From Formosa agariphila KMM 3901 (GTDB lineage: Bacteria > Bacteroidota > Bacteroidia > Flavobacteriales > Flavobacteriaceae), in the NCBI RefSeq assembly GCF_000723205.1, contig NZ_HG315671.1:2982940-3046939 (forward strand): a DNA stretch of 64,000 nt, written 5' to 3'. The notes beneath the pieces are model-generated. The model had not been told where the DNA came from. It saw only the letters and a list, made by a program, of their open reading frames with translations, and did not search any database. Position numbers and translations under genes: made by a program. The number at the start of each line of letters is the position of its first letter. Positions within the stretch are counted from its first letter, which is position 1. Below, piece after piece: positions 57,863-64,000 of this stretch.

Positions 57863-58320
57863 CATTATATTTTTCTAGAATAATGATTATTATGTCATAA
57901 ATTAATCATATAATAATCTAGTGACCTATTTATTTAATATTCATAGGGGTTCACATCAAAAATTATAGCTTACTAATTGTATATCAAATTATTAAAAATA
58001 CATTCTATAATTGCCAAATACATAATTTAAGCACTTCTTTTCATGCTTAAAAAGCATATCAATAAAATTATTAGAAATAAACTGGTCTTTCGTCTACTAA
58101 AAAACATCTAATTCTTTTCGATAAATCATTTTAATTTGATTATCCCTAGATTCTCATTTTACAGCTTATATTTTACTCCTTATATATTAAGGTAGCATCT
58201 AACCTTTTTTACTACAGTTACAAATTGTTTTAAATTCCATTCCCTTTTTTTAACACAAACCTTAACAATATTCAGCATAAACTACTATGCATACATATTA
58301 AATAGCGTTTTAATTTTCCG
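57863..58320. other. AT-rich intergenic region between divergent typA and kdsA
   Basis: About 450 bases with no convincing open frame on either strand. It contains the inverted repeat at 57885-57918 and a small hairpin ATGCTT/AAGCAT near 58042. No tRNA, known RNA family or terminator was recognised. Confidence 0.6.
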
Positions 58321-58328
58321 TAACTTTG
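58321..58328 (+). promoter_or_regulatory. -7 element of the kdsA operon
   Basis: TAACTTTG is an exact TAnnTTTG match 22 bases before the kdsA ATG, predicting a short leader. No clear -33 TTTG. Confidence 0.55.
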
Positions 58329-58350
58329 CAACCTAAAAAATTAATAGCAT

Positions 58351-59169
58351 ATGAAACTTTCAGATGTTCCTCAAATAAAATATACAGATTCTAATAACTT
58401 CTTTCTTCTATCTGGTCCTTGTGCCATTGAAGGTGAAGACATGGCTTTACGTATTGCCGAAAAGATTGTTTCTATAACAGATGATTTAAAAATTCCTTAT
58501 GTATTTAAAGGAAGTTTTAAAAAAGCAAACCGTAGTAGAATTGATAGTTTTACGGGTATTGGCGACGAAAAAGCATTAAAGATCTTAAAGAAAGTTTCAG
58601 ACACCTTCAACATTCCAACAGTAACAGATATTCACGAAATTTCTGATGCTGCCATGGCTGCCGAATACGTAGATGTATTACAAATTCCTGCATTTTTAGT
58701 ACGTCAAACAGATTTACTTGTTGCCGCTGCAGAAACCGGAAAAGTAATTAACTTAAAGAAAGGACAATTTATGAGTCCTGAGGCTATGAAACACGCCGTA
58801 CAAAAGGTAAAAGATTCTGGAAACGACAAAGCTTGGATTACAGATCGCGGTACCATGTTTGGATATCAAGACATGATTGTCGATTTTAGAGGCATCCCAA
58901 CCATGCGCGAATATGCACCTACAGTTTTAGATGTTACCCATTCCCTGCAACAACCTAACCAATCTAGTGGTGTTACAGGTGGAAGACCAGATATGATAGA
59001 AACCATCGCAAGAGCCGGTATTGTAAATAACGTAGATGGATTATTTATTGAAACACATTTCGATCCTGCAAATGCAAAAAGTGACGGTGCAAACATGTTA
59101 CATTTAGATCATTTAGAAGGTTTATTAAGCCATTTAGTGGCTATTAGAAAGACCATAACTGCCTTTTAA
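58351..59169 (+). CDS. kdsA: 3-deoxy-8-phosphooctulonate synthase (Kdo-8-phosphate synthase)
   Basis: A 272-residue enzyme condensing PEP with arabinose-5-phosphate to Kdo-8-P for lipopolysaccharide. Signatures are LSGPCAIEGED, the PEP-binding FKGSFKKANRSR, LQIPAFLVRQTDLL, NLKKGQFMSPE, and TRGxMFGY-type DRGTMFGYQ. It is the first gene of a four-gene plus-strand run with gaps of 18, 10 and 3 bases. Confidence 0.96.
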   Translation: MKLSDVPQIKYTDSNNFFLLSGPCAIEGEDMALRIAEKIVSITDDLKIPYVFKGSFKKANRSRIDSFTGIGDEKALKILKKVSDTFNIPTVTDIHEISDAAMAAEYVDVLQIPAFLVRQTDLLVAAAETGKVINLKKGQFMSPEAMKHAVQKVKDSGNDKAWITDRGTMFGYQDMIVDFRGIPTMREYAPTVLDVTHSLQQPNQSSGVTGGRPDMIETIARAGIVNNVDGLFIETHFDPANAKSDGANMLHLDHLEGLLSHLVAIRKTITAF

Positions 59170-59187
59170 ATTTAGACTCCCTTTTTA

Positions 59188-60045
59188 ATGAACGTTAAAA
59201 CTATTATATTTTTAATAGGAAGTATTCTATTGCCCTTATTAAACTTAAATGCTCAAACTACAGATACTCTAAAATACACCGCTTCTAATAAAGGAAAATT
59301 CTTTGTAAGTTGGGGAGGAAATAGAGATTACTATTCTAAATCGGATATCACTTTTACTGGAGATAATTATAATTTTACACTTTACGATGTAGATGCGCAC
59401 GATAAACCTAAAGGTTGGCATATCGATTATATTAATCCTGTTAATATGACGATACCCCAAACTAATTTTAGAATGGGCTATTTTATTAGTGATCATTATG
59501 CCATAACAGTGAGTTTAGACCATATGAAATATGTAATGACTCAAAACCAAGTCGTTCGTGGTAATGGGTATATCGATATTCCGGATAATGAAGAAAGTGC
59601 CATTTACAACAACACTTTTAAAGACGACCCAGTATATTTAAGCGAAGGTTTTCTAACCTTCGAACATACCGATGGTTTAAATTATATACATACTGAACTT
59701 GCAAGATTCGATGATATTTCTAGCCTGTTCGGAATTACGAATACCGATGTTTTTCAAATTAATATAACTGAAGCTGTTGGTGGAGGTATCCTGTACCCAA
59801 AAACTAATGCCAAACTTCTAGTTTACGATCGTCACGACGATTTCCATATTGCTGGTTTCGGATTATCGGCAAGTGCAGGTTTAAACTTAACCTTCTTTAA
59901 ACACTTTTTTATACAAGGCGATTTAAAAGGAGGCTTTATAAATATGCCAGATATTCGCACCACTATGAATCCTAGTGACCGTGCTTCACAACATTTTTTC
60001 TTTGGAGAAGCTAAATTATCTATTGGAGGAATTTTCAGATTATAA
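59188..60045 (+). CDS. Probable outer-membrane beta-barrel protein
   Basis: A 285-residue protein with a signal peptide (1-22, ending LNAQ) and alternating amphipathic strands ending KLSIGGIFRL. Aromatic and glycine residues recur at strand ends (KFFVSWGGNRDYY, FRMGYFISDHYAITVSLDHMK). No specific family is recognised. Co-transcription with kdsA points to an envelope role. Confidence 0.75.
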   Translation: MNVKTIIFLIGSILLPLLNLNAQTTDTLKYTASNKGKFFVSWGGNRDYYSKSDITFTGDNYNFTLYDVDAHDKPKGWHIDYINPVNMTIPQTNFRMGYFISDHYAITVSLDHMKYVMTQNQVVRGNGYIDIPDNEESAIYNNTFKDDPVYLSEGFLTFEHTDGLNYIHTELARFDDISSLFGITNTDVFQINITEAVGGGILYPKTNAKLLVYDRHDDFHIAGFGLSASAGLNLTFFKHFFIQGDLKGGFINMPDIRTTMNPSDRASQHFFFGEAKLSIGGIFRL

Positions 60046-60055
60046 TATTTAACTC

Positions 60056-60871
60056 ATGAATTACTTAAAACATACATTATTACCGCTTATCTTTATTACA
60101 ATTATTAGTTGTAACCAAACAAAAAAAGACACTACAATCACCACCACAGCTACGGAAAAAGCAGTAGATTCTATTGTAAAGAAAACAGCTAGTGCAACAC
60201 AAATACACAATGCTATGCCATTTTTTAAGGCTTCAGGGACAACCGAAGACTGGACGCTTCAACTTACAGAAGACGCCATCCTTTTTTCTTATGCGTCCGA
60301 AAATCCAGAAGTTATTAGTTTTCCAATATCGAATCCTATACTAGCGGCAGATGCTAACGTAAAAGTGTATCGCGCAGAAACTGAATCTGCTCAAATTAAG
60401 ATTCAAATTTCAATGACTGAATGCATCGATTCAAAATCTAAAACTCATCCTTATACGGTTTCTATAGACTACAAACCAAATACAAAAACTGAGTTTACCT
60501 TAGTTAAAGGTTGTGGTGAATATATTACAGATTATCGTTTACACGACATTTGGGTTCTTGAATCTATAAATGATGACATTGTCACTGTAGAACAATTCAC
60601 AAAAGAATTGCCTAACTTAGAGATTAATACCAGCGAAAATACTTTTATGGGTTATGCCGGATGTAATACCATGCGTGGTTCTATTTTTTCTGAACAATCT
60701 AAAATTCGTTTTAAAGAGATTATAACCACTCGTAAAATGTGTTCGCCAACAAATAAAGAAGCTCAGTTTATAAAAGAATTAGAGCGAAGCATACAATTTA
60801 AAATTGAAAACCGACGCTTGTATTTATCTAATCCAGACGGGAACACACTAACCTTTAAAAAAGTAGATTAA
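60056..60871 (+). CDS. META-domain lipoprotein
   Basis: A 271-residue lipoprotein: lipobox ITIISC with C19, a low-complexity linker, then a central region (FFKASGTTEDWTLQLTEDAILFSY) resembling the COG3650-type domain. It ends in a META/HslJ domain (WVLESIND, FMGYAGCNTMRGSI, TTRKMCSPTNKEAQF, LTFKKVD). META domains occur in heat-shock or envelope-stress proteins and in HslJ, linked to novobiocin tolerance. It is the third gene of the kdsA run. Confidence 0.87.
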   Translation: MNYLKHTLLPLIFITIISCNQTKKDTTITTTATEKAVDSIVKKTASATQIHNAMPFFKASGTTEDWTLQLTEDAILFSYASENPEVISFPISNPILAADANVKVYRAETESAQIKIQISMTECIDSKSKTHPYTVSIDYKPNTKTEFTLVKGCGEYITDYRLHDIWVLESINDDIVTVEQFTKELPNLEINTSENTFMGYAGCNTMRGSIFSEQSKIRFKEIITTRKMCSPTNKEAQFIKELERSIQFKIENRRLYLSNPDGNTLTFKKVD

Positions 60872-60874
60872 CTT

Positions 60875-61342
60875 ATGGATATCTCAATTCGTCAAGCCAC
60901 TGAAACCGATTTACCAGAAATAACTGCGCTTTTCAGAAACACTATTATCCACATAAATTCTAAACATTACAACGAAAAGCAAATTGAAACCTGGGCTTCT
61001 GGAGCGGATGAAACAGACTTGTGGTTAGAACGAATTCGTGACTTCTATTTTATTGTTGCCGAGAACGAAACAGAAATTGTTGGTTTTTCGTATTTAAAGA
61101 AGGGTTATTATTTAGATGGTTTGTTTGTACATAAAGACCATCAGCGCGAAGGCATTGCGTCTGCGTTGTTACGTACTATTGAGTCGCAAGTTATGGTAGA
61201 GGAATATCCAGAAATCCGATCAGATGTTAGTAAAACAGCACTGCCCTTTTTCGAAAACAAATATTACGATATCATTAAAAAACAGAAGAAAAACGTTAAA
61301 GGCGTGGTGTTCGAAAATTATATTGTTAAGAAAACATTATAG
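60875..61342 (+). CDS. GNAT family N-acetyltransferase
   Basis: A 155-residue GNAT protein. The acetyl-CoA binding motif A is DGLFVHKDHQREGIASALLR (about residues 88-107), preceded by the EIVGFSYL strand. The closest general type is the YafP/small-molecule acetyltransferase group; the substrate is unknown. It starts three bases after the META lipoprotein gene and abuts the convergent DUF1801 gene. Confidence 0.88.
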   Translation: MDISIRQATETDLPEITALFRNTIIHINSKHYNEKQIETWASGADETDLWLERIRDFYFIVAENETEIVGFSYLKKGYYLDGLFVHKDHQREGIASALLRTIESQVMVEEYPEIRSDVSKTALPFFENKYYDIIKKQKKNVKGVVFENYIVKKTL

Positions 61343-61343
61343 G

Positions 61344-61709
61344 CTATTTCTGCTTAGTCTTCAGTTTAATTTTTGAAGCAGACTTAAGCAATTCAACAAA
61401 GCGCATTTCATCTAAATCTTCTAATCTTTTTATTTGAATAGACCGTACGCGCTTTCTATTGTTGGCGTCTTGTAATTCTGGAAATTCAGTTTCTAAAAGC
61501 GCGCCATCCATAAAAACTACATCTACATAATCAGTGCCTCTTAATACATTTAAAAACACAAAAGACTTCTTGTTATAATAGTAAAACGGAAGTTTATAAC
61601 TGTATTTTTCTTCAACATCCAAGGTTTTCATTATCACACTTCGTACATACAACATGATGGATTGATATGGTTCCGGCTGACGCAATATGTGTTCTTCGGC
61701 GGGTTTCAT
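61344..61709 (-). CDS. DUF1801 (YdhG-like) family protein
   Basis: A 121-residue soluble protein with the DUF1801 fold: YVRSVIMKTLDVEEKYSYKLPFYYYNKKSFVFLNV followed by VDVVFMDGALLE. The family resembles frataxin/Fjo21-like small proteins of unknown function. It is a single gene, convergent with the GNAT gene and divergent from the TonB receptor. Confidence 0.83.
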   Translation of the reverse strand: MKPAEEHILRQPEPYQSIMLYVRSVIMKTLDVEEKYSYKLPFYYYNKKSFVFLNVLRGTDYVDVVFMDGALLETEFPELQDANNRKRVRSIQIKRLEDLDEMRFVELLKSASKIKLKTKQK

Positions 61710-61814
61710 CTGATTTTATCTTCCTATTTAAAATACCAAGATAGTATTAACCGCTAAAACTCAAGGTCTACCAAACTCTTTTTTTGTTTTTATTTAAATT
61801 AATTATAAATAAGC

Positions 61815-61845
61815 TTTGATAATATGGTCCTCTAATATACATTTG
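61815..61845 (+). promoter_or_regulatory. Consensus Bacteroidetes promoter of the TonB receptor gene
   Basis: TTTG at 61815-61818 and TACATTTG at 61838-61845 are separated by 19 bases, matching the -33/-7 consensus exactly. The predicted leader is about 38 bases. No obvious Fur-like palindrome overlaps it. Confidence 0.75.
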
Positions 61846-61889
61846 TCGAAAAAATAATCCCTAATTAATAATAAGTCTAAATAAAAACA

Positions 61890-64000
61890 ATGAAAATAGT
61901 ATTCAGTTTTGCTGTATTCCTCCTAGCATCTTTTGTTATAAATGCGCAACAAATAATTGTAGACGGAACAGTTACAGATTCGGAAAACACACCCGTAGTT
62001 GGTGCAAACATTCTAATAAAAAACACAAGTAAAGGAAGCCAGACCGACATAGACGGTCATTTTAAAATTGAAATTGAAACAGGATCATACACTGCTGTGG
62101 TTTCTTACTTAGGATATAAAACAAAAGAAGTTCCATTTTCTGTATCCAATAGCAATATAACCTTACCAACTGTGGTATTATACGAAGGACAAGAAATCTT
62201 ATCTGAAGTTGTTATAGATGGTAAGCGTCGTAATATGTTTGCGAGAAAACAAACGGCCTACGTGTCTAAATTACCTTTAAAAGATTTAGAAAACACACAA
62301 GTATATTCTACGGTAACTACAGATTTACTAGAATCTCAAATTACAACAAATTTCGAACAAGCTTTAGATAATGCTACCGGGATTCAGAAACTTTGGACCT
62401 CTACTGGACGTGGTGGAGATGGCGCTGGATATTATTCGTTACGCGGATTTAGTGTGCAACCGCAATTAGTAAATGGTGTTCCTGGATTAACAAACGGAAC
62501 CATTAATGCGGCAAACATCGAACGTATTGAAGTTATTAAAGGCCCATCGGCTACGCTTTTTGGATCTTCAGTAAGTTCTTATGGCGGATTAATAAATGTG
62601 GTGACTAAAAAACCTTATAAAGGATTTGGCGGACAAGTCTCTTACACGGCTGGATCTTACGGATTAAATGTAATCACAGGAGATTTTAATACGGCTTTAG
62701 ATAAATCTGAAAACATTTATTTCAGATTAAACACATCTTACCATACAGAAGATAGTTTTCAAGATGCTGGGTTTAGCAAATCATTTTTCGTTGCACCGTC
62801 GTTATCATATCAAGTAAATAATAAGTTATCGTTCTCTTTTTATGGTGAAATTACTCAGGCAGAAAAAACAAATCCAACCATGTTATTCTTAAGTCGTGCT
62901 GGAGCAATGCAATATGCCAACTTAGACGAATTGGGTTACGATAATAAAAAATCGTACACCAGTAATGCTTTAACTTTAGAAAATCCTACTCAGAATTACA
63001 GAGTCGAAATGGACTATAAATTATCTGAAGCTTGGAACTCGCAAACCTTAGTGTCTAGAAGTGTAACCTCTACTAAAGGATATTACACCTATTTATACGA
63101 TTTAACTGGCGCTGGTACTTTTTCTCGTTACTTAAATAAACAAGATGCACTTACTAGAACGACAGATATTCAACAAAATTTTAATGGTGATTTTAAAATC
63201 GGGAACTTAAGAAACCGTGTGGTTATTGGTTTAGATTATTATACCGTAACTGGAATAGATAACGGAAGTGGTTATGTGGGTTACGGCGCTGTAACACCGT
63301 CTAACGGAGAAGAAGTTGATGGTTTCCCACTAACAACCGCAGGAGTTGATGCGGCTTTGGCTGGTGCGAGCATTAATAATTATAAAACACGTTCTAATGT
63401 GTATAGTACCTATATTTCGGATGTATTAGATATTACATCTACATTATCTGCAATGGCAAGTGTACGTTTCGATCAATTCGATAATGAAGGTGATATTACA
63501 GATAATGACGATGATTACGACCAGTTTGCTGTATCTCCTAAATTTGGTTTATTATACCAACCTATAGCAGATAAATTGTCAGTGTTTGCTAACTGGCAAA
63601 ACGGATTTACAAATATTGGTCCGCAATTGGTTGGAGATCCAAACTCAGCTACAGGACAGGAGCTTAAAAATTTCGAACCAGAACAAGCCAATCAATTTGA
63701 ATTCGGAGTTAAAACCAACTTACTTAACAACCGTTTAAATGCAACGGTAAACTACTATAACATTCTTGTAAATAACAGACTTATGACAGATCCAAACGAT
63801 GTGTTTGGAAAAATTCAAGATGGAGAAGTTTCTAGTAAAGGTTTTGAATTAGAAATCAATGCCAACCCAGTAAATGGATTAAATATAAGAGCTGGATATA
63901 GTTATAACGATAGTGAAATTAAAAAAGCAAGTACAGCCTCTACTATTGGCGAGCGACCAGTAGAAGCAGGTTCAGACATCGTATATAACTTATGGGCCGA
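61890..64000 (+). CDS. TonB-dependent siderophore-type receptor (3' end beyond window)
   Basis: The frame opens at ATG 61890 and is still open at the window end after 703 codons. It has a signal peptide (MKIVFSFAVFLLASFVINAQ), a CarboxypepD_reg-like domain (about 22-105: VDGTVTDSENTPVVGANILIKN, DIDGHFKIEI) and a plug domain (about 130-255) with GYYSLRGFSVQPQLVNG and IERIEVIKGPSATLFG. The barrel then begins. The plug wording (NATGIQKLW, GGLINVVTKKP) is that of ferrisiderophore receptors such as FhuE or FecA. The ligand is unknown. Confidence 0.93.
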   Translation, partial: MKIVFSFAVFLLASFVINAQQIIVDGTVTDSENTPVVGANILIKNTSKGSQTDIDGHFKIEIETGSYTAVVSYLGYKTKEVPFSVSNSNITLPTVVLYEGQEILSEVVIDGKRRNMFARKQTAYVSKLPLKDLENTQVYSTVTTDLLESQITTNFEQALDNATGIQKLWTSTGRGGDGAGYYSLRGFSVQPQLVNGVPGLTNGTINAANIERIEVIKGPSATLFGSSVSSYGGLINVVTKKPYKGFGGQVSYTAGSYGLNVITGDFNTALDKSENIYFRLNTSYHTEDSFQDAGFSKSFFVAPSLSYQVNNKLSFSFYGEITQAEKTNPTMLFLSRAGAMQYANLDELGYDNKKSYTSNALTLENPTQNYRVEMDYKLSEAWNSQTLVSRSVTSTKGYYTYLYDLTGAGTFSRYLNKQDALTRTTDIQQNFNGDFKIGNLRNRVVIGLDYYTVTGIDNGSGYVGYGAVTPSNGEEVDGFPLTTAGVDAALAGASINNYKTRSNVYSTYISDVLDITSTLSAMASVRFDQFDNEGDITDNDDDYDQFAVSPKFGLLYQPIADKLSVFANWQNGFTNIGPQLVGDPNSATGQELKNFEPEQANQFEFGVKTNLLNNRLNATVNYYNILVNNRLMTDPNDVFGKIQDGEVSSKGFELEINANPVNGLNIRAGYSYNDSEIKKASTASTIGERPVEAGSDIVYNLWA

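Overview
The window comes from the chromosome of a low-GC marine-type Bacteroidetes, almost certainly family Flavobacteriaceae. Supporting signs are a GLPGLI-family protein, carboxypeptidase-regulatory-domain outer-membrane proteins, SusC/TonB-type receptors, -7 promoter elements of the TAnnTTTG type, and an almost complete absence of Shine-Dalgarno sequences. The exception is rpsU, which carries a strong one. No phage, insertion sequence, CRISPR array or rRNA operon was seen.

Layout. 1-6.7 kb: the 3' end of a KdnA-like sugar aminotransferase, an APC permease, tRNA-Thr, small unknown genes with two candidate micro-ORFs, a queD-idi pair and prfC. 6.8-22 kb: one long minus-strand information-processing block. 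Read in transcription order it is rpsU, xerC, hpf, tRNA-Thr/Tyr/Gly/Thr, tuf, tRNA-Trp, secE, nusG, rplK-A-J-L, rpoB, rpoC and a DUF3467 gene, punctuated by hairpins. 22-30 kb: metabolic and hypothetical genes (DinB-like, acyl-CoA dehydrogenase, HhH protein, AGCS symporter, PspC-like, DUF2851, DUF2721). 30-33.4 kb: a GLPGLI gene and its partner outer-membrane gene, each broken by a single lesion. 33.7-45.6 kb: a LolC-type permease, a DUF1343 (NamZ-like) gene, a hydroxylase/YkgJ cluster, a methyltransferase, a barrel/TPR pair and ftsE.

45.7-55.5 kb is a surface-polysaccharide locus. It holds four GT2 glycosyltransferases, an FdtA-type sugar ketoisomerase, an FdtB-type aminotransferase, a FemAB/GNAT-like acyltransferase, a Wzx-type flippase, and an MBOAT plus SGNH pair likely to acylate the glycan. 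The pathway implied is synthesis of a dTDP-3-amino-3,6-dideoxyhexose, its N-acylation, glycan assembly, flipping and O-acylation. 55.7-64 kb: a three-helix membrane protein, typA, a kdsA operon (Kdo synthesis plus envelope proteins), a DUF1801 gene, and the 5' part of a siderophore-type TonB receptor behind a consensus promoter. Kdo chemistry appears at both ends of the window (KdnA-like and KdsA).

No obviously new multi-gene defence or mobile system is visible. The items most worth following up are the paired gene decay at 30.0-33.4 kb, the exceptional rpsU Shine-Dalgarno, the intercistronic hairpins of the rpl-rpo operon, the duplicated tail of the DUF3467 gene, and the micro-ORF/terminator arrangement at 3.0-3.4 kb.
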